This document shows positions 15,504 to 23,754 of a DNA stretch of 42,342 nt, one piece after another. The notes under the pieces were generated by a model, which was not told the origin of the DNA, ran no database searches, and saw only the letters and a program-made list of their open reading frames with translations. Where the stretch lies: the NCBI GenBank assembly GCA_002479255.1, contig DLMJ01000033.1, forward strand, positions 1-42,342. Direction: 5' to 3'. Origin of the DNA: Candidatus Binatus soli (GTDB lineage Bacteria > Desulfobacterota > Binatia > Binatales > Binataceae). Positions within the stretch are counted from its first letter, which is position 1. Each line of letters begins with the position of its first letter. The position numbers and the translations under genes were made by a program.

Positions 15504-17420
15504 ATGACCGATCAAATGTTCTCCACTCGACGGTTGTCCGAAATTCTCGCGATACTTCTCGTATTCGTGGCCGTGCCCGGCCGCGCGCAGGACTCCACCG
15601 CTGCGCATCGCGGCCGCGGCCGTATCGTGGTGCTGATGGTATGGGATGGGCTGCGGCCCGACTTCGTCACGCAACGCGACACGCCCAATCTTTACCGGCT
15701 GGCGCGAGAGGGCGTGCGGTTTGACCGCCATCACTCGATCTTCCCGACCCTTACGATGGTCAATGCCACCGCGCTTGCCACGGGAGCGCCGCCCAGCGTC
15801 AACGGACTCGAGGGCAACGTCTTCTATCTGGAGCCGTCGGCAGATACGCCGGCCTCCGTCAGCAACATTTCTCCCTTTGAGGCCAAGCCGGGGGCGCCGA
15901 CGATTGCGAAAGACGCGCAGGGTCGGATGGTCTGGACGGAGGGCGCCAGGGCGATCGTCAACTTGAACGGGGCGGATGGATTCAAGGGCCGTTTGATCGG
16001 GTTGGACACAATCACGCAGGAGGTCGCGCGCGAGGGCGGCTACGTCAGCGTGATCGGCAAGCAGGGACCGACTTCGGTGTTTGACAATCGCGTTGAAACG
16101 GTCGTCGATGGCAAGGACATTCTCGGCGAGCCGCACAAGGATTACCTGTTTGCCTCGGACGATCTGGTCGAGCCCAAGGCGGTGAGTCAGAAAATAAGCT
16201 CCGCGATGCCGCCGGATTCGAAAACCGCGATCGCCGATGAGCAGCGCGATTTGTACTTCGAGCGGCTGGTCGTGGAAGACGCTATCCCGTCGGCCAAGCG
16301 CGCGGCGGACGCGGGCCGGCCTGCGTTGGTCGTTTTCTGGCAGCACAATCCCGATCTCACGCAGCACATTGCGGGGTTGGGCACATTGCCCGCGATGGAG
16401 GCGTTGACCCTTTGCGACAACAACCTGGCGCGTCTTCGCGCGGCGATCGACGCGTTGGGAATCGCGGACAAAACCGACCTGATAGTGGTCTCGGACCACG
16501 GCTTCGCGACGATTAAGTTCCGAATCATTCTGTCGGAAATGCTGGTGTCGGCGGGAATCAAGAAATCGCACGACAGCACCGACGTCATCGTCGCCCCCAA
16601 CGGCGGCGCGGACCTGATTTACCTGTCGCCGACCGAGTTCCCCACGCCGCAAGCGCGTCGCGCGGTGCTGCAGAAGATCGTCAACTTCGCCGAGGCGCAG
16701 GAATGGTGCGGACCGATCTTCTCGCGCGAGTCCGCCATCGCGCCCGCTGAGCGCAGCCGTCGTGGCCGCATCCAGCGCGCGCCGAAACCGTACCTCGGAT
16801 GGATCGACGGCACCTTCAGCCAGCGCGTCGTGGGTCTCTACAATCCCGCGCGCTCGCCGGACCTGGTGATTTCATTTCGCGAGGAGCCCGACGCCGACAA
16901 CAAGGGCCTTACCGGGCCGGGCAATCCCGCGTTCCTGATCGGCGGAACCGGACAGGTCTCGACGCGCAACAAGTCCGCCGAACTGGTGCATCCGGTAAAG
17001 GGACTCATGTACGAGGATAGCGGGACCAGCCAGACGTTCACGACCGGGATGGGGATGCATGGCGCGGCAGGCGAGCGCGAGATTCATAATTTTTGCGCCG
17101 CGATTGGCCCGGACTTCCGGCGCGGGTTCGTCGATCTCAATCCCACCGCGAACACCGACGTTGCGCCGACGATCACGCAGATACTGGGTGTGCTGCCGAA
17201 TATCGGCCCCGGCGGTCTGGCGCCCGCGGGACGCGCGATGGCCGAGGCGCTGACCGATGGCCGCCACGGCGCTGGAGGATCGCATACGCAAACGATGACG
17301 ACCGACCTGATGCTGCAAGGCGTCGAGGCCGTGACGACGATTCGAGTGAGCTGGATCGGCGACGAGCCGTATCTCGATAGCTCGACCGTCGAGCATAAGC
17401 CGCTGGGCAGCTCGCCGTGA
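15504..17420 (+). CDS. Secreted type I phosphodiesterase / nucleotide pyrophosphatase
   Basis: About 638 residues from ATG 15504 (ATG 15516 also possible). A signal peptide is clear: RR, then ILAILLVFVAVPGRA-Q, with cleavage after GRA. The mature part belongs to the alkaline phosphatase superfamily, NPP-type: VVLMVWDGLRPD with the metal Asp, FPTLTMVNATALATG with the likely nucleophile Thr, WQHNPDLTQH, and VVSDHGFATI. It is expected to hydrolyse phosphodiester or pyrophosphate bonds outside the cytoplasm. In the usual FPTxTxPNH motif the Pro-Asn-His is replaced by Val-Asn-Ala, so substrate range may differ. It looks like chromosomal backbone by base composition. Confidence 0.88.
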   Translation: MTDQMFSTRRLSEILAILLVFVAVPGRAQDSTAAHRGRGRIVVLMVWDGLRPDFVTQRDTPNLYRLAREGVRFDRHHSIFPTLTMVNATALATGAPPSVNGLEGNVFYLEPSADTPASVSNISPFEAKPGAPTIAKDAQGRMVWTEGARAIVNLNGADGFKGRLIGLDTITQEVAREGGYVSVIGKQGPTSVFDNRVETVVDGKDILGEPHKDYLFASDDLVEPKAVSQKISSAMPPDSKTAIADEQRDLYFERLVVEDAIPSAKRAADAGRPALVVFWQHNPDLTQHIAGLGTLPAMEALTLCDNNLARLRAAIDALGIADKTDLIVVSDHGFATIKFRIILSEMLVSAGIKKSHDSTDVIVAPNGGADLIYLSPTEFPTPQARRAVLQKIVNFAEAQEWCGPIFSRESAIAPAERSRRGRIQRAPKPYLGWIDGTFSQRVVGLYNPARSPDLVISFREEPDADNKGLTGPGNPAFLIGGTGQVSTRNKSAELVHPVKGLMYEDSGTSQTFTTGMGMHGAAGEREIHNFCAAIGPDFRRGFVDLNPTANTDVAPTITQILGVLPNIGPGGLAPAGRAMAEALTDGRHGAGGSHTQTMTTDLMLQGVEAVTTIRVSWIGDEPYLDSSTVEHKPLGSSP

Positions 17421-17552
17421 CAGTCGAGTCAGCTCGTTGGCGCGGCTAGGCCGGGAGCATAGCAAGAGAGTCCTTTGTCCCACCCCGTGCGGCGCGATTA
17501 CGAGAACATCACGCACGAGAAGGCGGCGGCGGGGTCACTTTGGTGGCGAGGT

Positions 17553-18053
17553 TCAACTCAGCTTATCGCCGATACTCGAATACAGTAGCTCCCCGTGTTT
17601 CCGAACGTAGGACAACGGCACCTTCGGATTGTTGATGTCTTTATCTCCGTCAGCGTGCCACTTTGCCTCCCACTTGGTGTACCAGAACTCCATAGCTGCG
17701 GGCTTTAGTCGATAGATTTCCTTCAGTTCAATGCCTTCGTAGGTTGCAAAAATCCAATCGACTTTCCTGTATTTGGCGATAATTGCTGGGTTAAGGTGGT
17801 GATGAGTGGTGAATTGGTCAGTTCGGAGAATATTGACGGTCTTCAGTTCGTACTCGTTCCCATCAGCATCAACGGCGTCGTTGCCTTCGCGCGCCTTCAG
17901 TGCGGTGAGGCCGAGGATGAGGCAGACCTGAAGTATTTTGCCGCCATTGTCTTGAAAAATGTCCGGGATGCCGTGCTTCATCGCCAGCTTTTGGTACTTG
18001 CGGATCGCTGGGAACAGTTCCTTGAGCAGCTTGGCGTCAGGATGGGATTTCAT
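17553..18053 (-). CDS. pvuIIR-like: PvuII-type restriction endonuclease (CAGCTG)
   Basis: 166 residues against 157 in R.PvuII, and alignable by eye over almost the whole length: KHGIPDIFQDNGGKILQV, REGNDAVDADGNEYELK, THHHLNPAIIAKYRKVDWIF, KDINNPKVPLSYV. The PD-(D/E)XK residues are kept, Asp59, Glu69 and Lys71 here (58, 68, 70 in PvuII), as are Asp35 and the histidines at 84-86 that contact DNA in PvuII. It should cut CAGCTG as a homodimer. The ATG lies inside the end of the controller gene (17-base overlap), as in the known system. The N-terminal start KSHPD matches R.PvuII. Confidence 0.96.
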   Translation of the reverse strand: MKSHPDAKLLKELFPAIRKYQKLAMKHGIPDIFQDNGGKILQVCLILGLTALKAREGNDAVDADGNEYELKTVNILRTDQFTTHHHLNPAIIAKYRKVDWIFATYEGIELKEIYRLKPAAMEFWYTKWEAKWHADGDKDINNPKVPLSYVRKHGELLYSSIGDKLS

Positions 18054-18285
18054 TCTTCCCCTCCTTCAACAACTCGCTAACCGTAACGCCGAGTGCCTCT
18101 GCTAACCGCTCGATGTTGTCGATCGACACATTTCGCTCACCGCGCTCAACTGAGCCCAAATACGTTCGATGTAGGCCCGCGAGATCGGCCAGAGCCTCCT
18201 GCGAAACAGCTTTCACGGCGCGGAACCGGCGCAGGTTCCGTGCTAAAATACTTCGCGCGGCCGGCCTGTTCTTCGATCGAGCCAC
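18037..18285 (-). CDS. pvuIIC-like: Controller protein C.PvuII-like (XRE-family HTH)
   Basis: 82 residues from GTG 18285. A single helix-turn-helix domain covers about residues 28-54 (SQEALADLAGLHRTYLGSVE, then RGERNVS), typical of R-M controller proteins. Such proteins bind C-boxes upstream of their own gene, first activating and then repressing the C-R transcript, which delays endonuclease until DNA is methylated. The last bases overlap the start of the endonuclease gene, and the operator is recognisable at 18309-18333. Basic N-terminal extension (ARSKNRPAARS). Confidence 0.93.
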   Translation of the reverse strand: MARSKNRPAARSILARNLRRFRAVKAVSQEALADLAGLHRTYLGSVERGERNVSIDNIERLAEALGVTVSELLKEGKNEIPS

Positions 18286-18308
18286 ATGGACAGGCTTGAA
18301 CTTTGGAT

Positions 18309-18333
18309 GACTTTAGGTCTACAGACTTTAAGT
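18309..18333 (-). promoter_or_regulatory. C-box operator of the controller protein
   Basis: On the minus strand ACTTAAAGTC-TGTA-GACCTAAAGTC: two half-sites of the ACT(N)AGT type around a central TGTA, as in PvuII-type C-boxes. The distal half is at 18324-18333 and the proximal half at 18309-18319, ending 23 bases before the controller GTG. It lies between the divergent C and M genes, so it can regulate C-R and possibly M. Confidence 0.85.
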
Positions 18334-18373
18334 AGCTTTTGCAGCGTAAGATTTTGAGCAAATAGGCTGATAG

Positions 18374-19399
18374 ATGAAACGCAACCTGCCCCAACTTTCA
18401 GCGAGTGCCGCGTACATTACAGAGTACGGGGCTGCGTACTGCGGCGATTCCCAAGAGCTGTTGGCCGGGCTTCCCGAGGGCAGCGTTAATCTCGTCGTGA
18501 CGTCGCCACCGTTCGCGCTCCAGCGACAAAAGGCCTACGGGAACAAGGACCAAGCGGAATACATCGACTGGCTCGCCCAGTTTGCTCGACAGGTGCACCG
18601 AGTGTTGCAGGAGGACGGGAGCTTTGTGCTTGACCTCGGCGGTGCATACGAAAAGGGCGTGCCGACGCGGAGCTTGTATAATTTTCGCGTTCTACTCAAG
18701 TTATGTGACGACATTGGTTTTTACCTCGCTGAAGATTTCTACTGGTTCAATCCGTCCAAACTGCCGAGTCCGATCGAATGGGTGAACAAACGCAAGCTGC
18801 GCGCCAAGGACGCTGTGAATACGGTCTGGTGGTTCGGCAAGGGAGAGTGGCCCAAGGCCGATATCACTAAGGTTCGAGTTCCTTATAGCGCAAGGATGAA
18901 GAAGCTTCTTGAAGACCCCGACGCCTTCTATACGCCGAAGGCGAGGCCGTCAGGGCACGACATCAGTAACGCATTTGGGAGGGACAACGGGGGAGCTATC
19001 CCATCCAATCTGTTGCGGATATCGAATACCGAATCCAACGGGCGGTACCTCGATGCGTGCAAGGCGATACGGGCCAAGCAGCACCCTGCGCGATTTCCGG
19101 CCAAGCTGCCGGAATTTTTCATCCGCATGCTTACGGAGCCCGGTGATGTGGTAGTTGATATCTTCGCCGGGTCAAACACGACGGGCCAAGTTGCGGAGTC
19201 CGAAGCACGCTGTTGGCTTGCATTCGAATCGTCCCCGGAATACGTCGCCGCATCCGCTTTTCGTTTCCTCACGACGCATAACAGCCGTGCCGAAATGCGC
19301 GCACTCTACGAGCGCATCGAGGCAGGTGTGACCGTCGATCTCCGGCAGTATCTCGGGCAGCGGAATCTTCTAGAGCCCGCCGTCAATCCAGCGCGGTGA
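18374..19399 (+). CDS. pvuIIM-like: PvuII-type N4-cytosine DNA methyltransferase
   Basis: 341 residues (M.PvuII about 336). Motif IV is TSPPF (43-47) and motif I is FAGSNTTG (264-271), so the order is catalytic before SAM-binding, the permuted beta class. Long stretches match M.PvuII from memory: AEDFYWFNPSKLPSPIEWVN, KRK, RPSGHDI and HPARFPAKLPEFFIRMLTEP. Product is expected to be N4-methylcytosine in CAGCTG, protecting against the adjacent endonuclease. It is transcribed divergently from C-R. The last 17 bases overlap the end of the convergent MFS gene, an unusually tight joint. Confidence 0.96.
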   Translation: MKRNLPQLSASAAYITEYGAAYCGDSQELLAGLPEGSVNLVVTSPPFALQRQKAYGNKDQAEYIDWLAQFARQVHRVLQEDGSFVLDLGGAYEKGVPTRSLYNFRVLLKLCDDIGFYLAEDFYWFNPSKLPSPIEWVNKRKLRAKDAVNTVWWFGKGEWPKADITKVRVPYSARMKKLLEDPDAFYTPKARPSGHDISNAFGRDNGGAIPSNLLRISNTESNGRYLDACKAIRAKQHPARFPAKLPEFFIRMLTEPGDVVVDIFAGSNTTGQVAESEARCWLAFESSPEYVAASAFRFLTTHNSRAEMRALYERIEAGVTVDLRQYLGQRNLLEPAVNPAR

Positions 19400-20666
19400 T
19401 CGAGCGGCCGCGCGTCTCGGGCAGTATCCAGACCATCATGGCGCCCAGCGTCGAGAAGACTGCGCCGAGCGAAAGCGTCGCGCCGAAACCAAACCGCGCG
19501 CCGAGCGCCGCGATCAGGATCGGCGTGAAGAACTGAAATCCGCGCGTGACGTTGAGCAGCAATCCAAGCGAAGTATTGCGAACCCGCGTCGGCAACAGCT
19601 CGGCGATCATCGGCGCGACTCCTGCCCAGATACCGGTGCCGAATCCCGCCGTGAACATCGCAGCCGAGATGAGTCCGGGCACAGCCCGCGCCGAATTCCA
19701 CAGTACGGTCGGCGGGATGGTGCCGGCCGCCATCAGCATCCCGTATGCGCAAAACGCGGGCCGGCGGCCGAATCGGTCCGCGACGCGGCCAAACGTCAGG
19801 TAGCCGAGCACGCCGCCGACCTGCATTTTCATCATCATGCGGCCGGCGCCCGCAGCGGTGAGCCCGCGCTTGAGTTCCAGGTATCCCGGCATCCAGGTGT
19901 ACGTGAACCAGTACGCCTCGGAGTTCAGCAGGACGACTACGAACAGCAGCACGAAGATCCGCTTGTGAACGAGAATCGCGCGCAAGTCGATGCCGCGGTT
20001 CAGCTCGGTGCGCGTGCGCTGCCAGACGTCGCTCTCCGGCATCCACTTCATCACGGCGGCGACGACAAATACGGCGGGGATGGCGGAAACCATGAACGTC
20101 AGACGCCATCCGATCGCGGGTGCAAGATAACCGCCCGCCGCCGCCGCCAACAAAACCCCGAGCGGCGCTCCCGTCTGCACGTATGCTGCGTATCGTGCGC
20201 GGCGCTCGGCCGGCACGCTTTCGGCAACCAGACTTTGTCCGGGGGCCCATCCGCCGCCCATCCCGAGCCCGGTTATCGATCGAAACACGATCAGTTGGGG
20301 GAGAGTATGGCTGAATCCGCACAGCGCGGTGCCGACGCCGTAGATTGCGACCGTGGTTGCGATCGTTGGTTTTCGCCCGAAGCGATCGCCGAAGAAGCCG
20401 AAAATGACTCCACCAAGCGCCGTCATCAGCAGCGATGTGCCCAGCGCAATCGACGACTGCTCCGGCGTCAGATGGAGTTCGCGCGCAACCGGGACCAGCA
20501 GGAACGAGTAGAGAATCAGGTCGTAGAAGTCAAAGATCCAGGCGGCGAAGGCGAGCGCGACGATCCTCAGATGGATGGCGCCGGTCTCGCGCTGGTTCAT
20601 CAGCAGTCCGGGCGAAGTGCGCGGGACGGCAGGCGCGGGCGGCGGTATATCGGCGACTGGCTGCAT
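19383..20666 (-). CDS. MFS transporter (metabolite:H+ symporter type)
   Basis: 427 residues with about 12 membrane segments. The loop 2-3 signature is GDRFGRKPT and its repeat in the second half is ADRFGRRPA; segment 1 starts WIFDFYDLILYSFLLVPVAR, typical of the MHS/AAHS group that moves aromatic or carboxylic acids. The C-terminus PETRGRSI is typical for sugar and organic-acid porters. Start at 20666 follows the longest frame; ATG 20600 (MNQRETGAIHL) is possible because the first 22 residues are proline-rich and unlike the family. Substrate unknown. Confidence 0.9.
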   Translation of the reverse strand: MQPVADIPPPAPAVPRTSPGLLMNQRETGAIHLRIVALAFAAWIFDFYDLILYSFLLVPVARELHLTPEQSSIALGTSLLMTALGGVIFGFFGDRFGRKPTIATTVAIYGVGTALCGFSHTLPQLIVFRSITGLGMGGGWAPGQSLVAESVPAERRARYAAYVQTGAPLGVLLAAAAGGYLAPAIGWRLTFMVSAIPAVFVVAAVMKWMPESDVWQRTRTELNRGIDLRAILVHKRIFVLLFVVVLLNSEAYWFTYTWMPGYLELKRGLTAAGAGRMMMKMQVGGVLGYLTFGRVADRFGRRPAFCAYGMLMAAGTIPPTVLWNSARAVPGLISAAMFTAGFGTGIWAGVAPMIAELLPTRVRNTSLGLLLNVTRGFQFFTPILIAALGARFGFGATLSLGAVFSTLGAMMVWILPETRGRSITALD

Positions 20667-20785
20667 GGAATCGGGTATGGTTGGCTATCCTTGCCAGCTG
20701 CGACTGTCAAGGGAATGCGCCCGGCGGCGCGTCATTTTGACTCCGCCAAGGCGGATCGGCGCGCCTTCGCAGTTCGGAGGAGTGA

Positions 20786-22528
20786 ATGTTCAAAAGATTT
20801 TTTCGATGGATTGTTCGAACGGTGATCACAGTCGCCGCGCTGTTCGCGATCGTCGCCATCTCGGATTACATCGCGCATCGGGTGCGGCCCAACTCTGTTC
20901 TGGCGGTCGAGCTGAACGGATCGGTTGTCGAGCGCGGCGGCAGCGGGTTGCTCGGCCTTCTGAGCACACATCAGACGGCGCTCAACGATCTGCGCAATGC
21001 GATCGACGCGGGTGCGAAGGATCCGAAGATAGTCGGCCTGGAAATCAAGGTTATCAACCCCGAGATGGAACTGGCGCAGGCGCAGGAGATCGTTGCATTG
21101 ATCCAGTCGTTCAAGAGCCACGGCAAATGGACGACCGCGTATATCGAGACCGCCGGCGAATCGGGCGCGGGCAATCTGCCCTACATCGTTGCGAGCGCCG
21201 CCGATGAAGTCTCGCTGATGCCGCGGGGAGACCTCAACCTGATGGGAGTGCAACTGCGCGAGCTGTTCATGCGCGGCACGCTCGACTGGCTGGGGATCAC
21301 GCCGATCTTCGCCTCGGCGGGGCAGTACAAGAGCGCGGCCAACATGTTCACCAACAAGGACTTCACGCCGGCGCAAAGGGAAGAGGACGAAGGGCTGGCC
21401 GGGAGCTTGTTCGATCAGATCGTCGCGGCAATCGGGGCCGCGCGCAAGCTCAGTCCCGACGCGATCAAAAGCCTGATCGATCAAGCGCCGTTGAATGCGG
21501 ACGCGGGGCTGAAGGCGCGCCTGGTGGATCGACTCGAATACGAGGACGAATTCAGCGATCGCGTGAAGCATCACGGCGGCTCGCTTCACACGGAGGTCGA
21601 CTACGCCAATTACGCACGTGCGAGCCTGTTTTCCAACTTCGCCGGCGGAGATCGAATCGCGGTGATTTACGGGGATGGGGAGATTCAGAGCGGCGGCGAA
21701 GGCTTCGAACCATTTTCAAGTCCCGATACCGAAGCGATGACTGCCGACGACATGGCCAAAGCGTTCAAGTCCGCGCGCGAGGATGACGGCGTTCGCGCCG
21801 TCATTTTCAGGGTCGATTCACCCGGAGGCTCGATGCTCGCGTCGGAACTCATCGGCCGCGAGGTCGAGCTCACGGCGAAGAAAAAACCGGTGGTCGTCAG
21901 CATGTCGGGGTACGCCGCTTCGGGCGGATACCTGGTATCGATTCCAGCGGCGAGGATTATCGCCGAACCCGGCACGGTCACCGGCTCGATTGGCGTGCTC
22001 GGCGGCAAGTTCAACATCTCGCCGGCCGCGCAAAAGATTTATGCGAACACCAACGCGGTGAGCCGCGGAGCAAACGTCGGAATGTTCGATATGTGGACCG
22101 ACTTCACGCCCGCGCAATCCAAGCAGTTCCAGGATGAGATTATGCGCGACTACCAGTACTTCCTGAAACTGGTCGCGGCCGGCCGCCATATCACGGTGGA
22201 GCAGGCCGATGCGGTCGCGCAGGGACGGGTCTGGACAGGAGAGCAGGCGCTCAAGATCAAGCTGGTCGATTCGCTTGGCGGACTCGATGACGCGATGGCG
22301 GTCGCGAAAGGATTGGCGCGCCTGGCTCCCGATCAGCCGGTCGGGATCATCGAACTTCCCGAGCAGCCGGGACTGCTGCAATCGCTGACCAGCGGCAAGA
22401 TGGTCGCGTCGATCACGCAGCGCCCGGCTGCGCGAATCGTCGAGCCGGTCATCGAGCTGATTCGCCTGGCGCTCAGCGGTCACGCGCTTTTCAGCGCTGC
22501 GTATTGTCCAGTGGCGCCGATGCTCTGA
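20786..22528 (+). CDS. sppA: Signal peptide peptidase SppA (long, 67K type)
   Basis: 580 residues with one N-terminal membrane anchor (residues 11-27). It has the duplicated S49 fold of E. coli SppA: the general-base Lys182 in SAGQYKSAA in the first half and the nucleophile Ser379 in GYAASGGY in the second. Other motifs: FRVDSPGGSML, GTVTGSIGVLGGKFN, GRVWTGEQAL. It degrades left-over signal peptides in the membrane. GGAGG lies upstream of the ATG. The last 25 residues are more hydrophobic than usual. The zinc-ribbon gene follows 20 bases later. Confidence 0.95.
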   Translation: MFKRFFRWIVRTVITVAALFAIVAISDYIAHRVRPNSVLAVELNGSVVERGGSGLLGLLSTHQTALNDLRNAIDAGAKDPKIVGLEIKVINPEMELAQAQEIVALIQSFKSHGKWTTAYIETAGESGAGNLPYIVASAADEVSLMPRGDLNLMGVQLRELFMRGTLDWLGITPIFASAGQYKSAANMFTNKDFTPAQREEDEGLAGSLFDQIVAAIGAARKLSPDAIKSLIDQAPLNADAGLKARLVDRLEYEDEFSDRVKHHGGSLHTEVDYANYARASLFSNFAGGDRIAVIYGDGEIQSGGEGFEPFSSPDTEAMTADDMAKAFKSAREDDGVRAVIFRVDSPGGSMLASELIGREVELTAKKKPVVVSMSGYAASGGYLVSIPAARIIAEPGTVTGSIGVLGGKFNISPAAQKIYANTNAVSRGANVGMFDMWTDFTPAQSKQFQDEIMRDYQYFLKLVAAGRHITVEQADAVAQGRVWTGEQALKIKLVDSLGGLDDAMAVAKGLARLAPDQPVGIIELPEQPGLLQSLTSGKMVASITQRPAARIVEPVIELIRLALSGHALFSAAYCPVAPML

Positions 22529-22548
22529 GCGCGTTCGGAGCAAGTCTC

Positions 22549-22797
22549 ATGCGGCAAACAATCATCGGCCTGCTGATGGCGGGGTTGACGGCGGCATTTT
22601 TCTACTGGGTGGCAAGGCGCCGTTACAAGTGCCCGTACTGCGGACGGGTCGTGAAGTATGACGACGTCAACTGTCCACACTGCGGCAACGACATGAAGTA
22701 CAGGCATCGCGCCGGTCCCGAAGCGGTTCCCAGGGCGGCGGCGGACCTGCGGCCGACGAGGCGGCGGCCTTCCGGCGACCGCTCTTCACGGCGTTGA
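22549..22797 (+). CDS. Small membrane-anchored zinc-ribbon protein
   Basis: 82 residues from ATG 22549, with GGAG eight bases upstream. An N-terminal membrane segment (IIGLLMAGLTAAFFYWVA) is followed by a zinc ribbon CPYCGRVVKYDDVNCPHCGN, two CxxC knuckles. The tail is basic (RPTRRRPSGDRSSRR). It directly follows sppA and is likely cotranscribed. The role is unknown; small zinc ribbons of this kind are often accessory to other proteins. Confidence 0.75.
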   Translation: MRQTIIGLLMAGLTAAFFYWVARRRYKCPYCGRVVKYDDVNCPHCGNDMKYRHRAGPEAVPRAAADLRPTRRRPSGDRSSRR

Positions 22798-22844
22798 GGG
22801 CATCTCGGGCGCGACGCGATCAGCAGATTGCTTGAAGTTCGCGG

Positions 22845-23348
22845 CTACATGCCCTGCCGGGCGTGGCAGTCGGAGCAGATTCCGTACAGTTCCATCTTGT
22901 GCCGGGTCAGCGTCACGCCGAGATCGCGGGCGACGATGTTTTGCATGCGCTCGATCGAGGCGTTCTCGAACTCGATGATCCGGCCGCATCGCTCGCAGAT
23001 GAAATGATCGTGATGGCGCTCGGCGACGGCTTCGTAACGCGCCTGGCCCTCGTCAAAATGGCGCTCGTACAACAGCGCGCATTCCTTGAGCAGGCGCAGC
23101 GTCCGGTAAATCGTCGCATAGCCGACGTGCGGGTTGATCTTCTTGACCTCCGCATGCAGTTCCTCGGCGCTGATATGATGTCCGAGCTCGAAGAATGCGC
23201 GTGCGATGTCGTCGCGCTGGCCGGTGGACTTGAGCCCGCGCTCCTTGAGCCGCGCGTGGAAGGCATGCATCCGATCTTCCGCGCTGATCGCAGGTTTGCG
23301 ACCGATTACGGTGTGACCAGCCGATGCGGTTTCGCCTGGACGCGGCAT
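22845..23348 (-). CDS. fur: Fur-family transcriptional regulator
   Basis: 167 residues with a ~25-residue N-terminal extension. The winged helix (LKSTGQRDDIARAFFELGHH, HISAEELHAEV, VGYATIYRTLRLL) is followed by the metal-binding dimerisation domain with HHDHFICERCGRIIEF and a second CxxC in YGICSDC. Fur proteins repress iron uptake genes when loaded with iron, but zinc (Zur) or peroxide (PerR) sensing cannot be excluded. Nine bases after the upstream small gene, so cotranscribed. Confidence 0.92.
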   Translation of the reverse strand: MPRPGETASAGHTVIGRKPAISAEDRMHAFHARLKERGLKSTGQRDDIARAFFELGHHISAEELHAEVKKINPHVGYATIYRTLRLLKECALLYERHFDEGQARYEAVAERHHDHFICERCGRIIEFENASIERMQNIVARDLGVTLTRHKMELYGICSDCHARQGM

Positions 23349-23356
23349 CTCAGTAC

Positions 23357-23650
23357 TCAGGATGGGGCGTCTCCGACGTGAACGACGCGCCGTGCGGCGG
23401 GGGACAGATATAAGGATTCGAGATCGCGGGAGCGCAGCGCCTCGGCAATCACTTCGAGCTGCTCGGCGGCAGGCTGATCGCGATCGATAATAACGAGGTT
23501 CTTGTCGCGCAACCGGCAGGCGCCGCCGCGCGTGCGGTAGCCAATTTCGCGCATGATCTTTTCACGACGGACCTCGAGCCCGACGCGCTGGGCAGCCTCG
23601 GCGAGCTCATCCACGATTCTCATCATCCGCGCCTCGCTAAGTTCGCTCAT
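23357..23650 (-). CDS. Small conserved protein upstream of fur, unknown function
   Basis: 97 residues from ATG 23650, chosen because GCAGGTG lies just upstream; the frame is open to 23671. Recognisable parts are GYRTRGGACRLRDKNLVIID and LRSRDLESLYLSPAARRVV. It appears to be an alpha/beta protein without membrane segments. No family name comes to mind. The 9-base gap to the Fur gene argues for a shared transcript and possibly a shared role. Confidence 0.7.
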   Translation of the reverse strand: MSELSEARMMRIVDELAEAAQRVGLEVRREKIMREIGYRTRGGACRLRDKNLVIIDRDQPAAEQLEVIAEALRSRDLESLYLSPAARRVVHVGDAPS

Positions 23651-23754
23651 TTCACCTGCATCCCTGCCCAATCGATTGTGGCTGCGGCTCCGCCCCCTCT
23701 TGAGGCATCACCGCGCGGCATGTTATCGCGGTAACTGACGCGGAGGTTACGCGC

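Noticed and set aside
15462..16652. Leftward frame of 396 codons
   Set aside because: Antisense to the phosphodiesterase gene, which has signal peptide and catalytic motifs.
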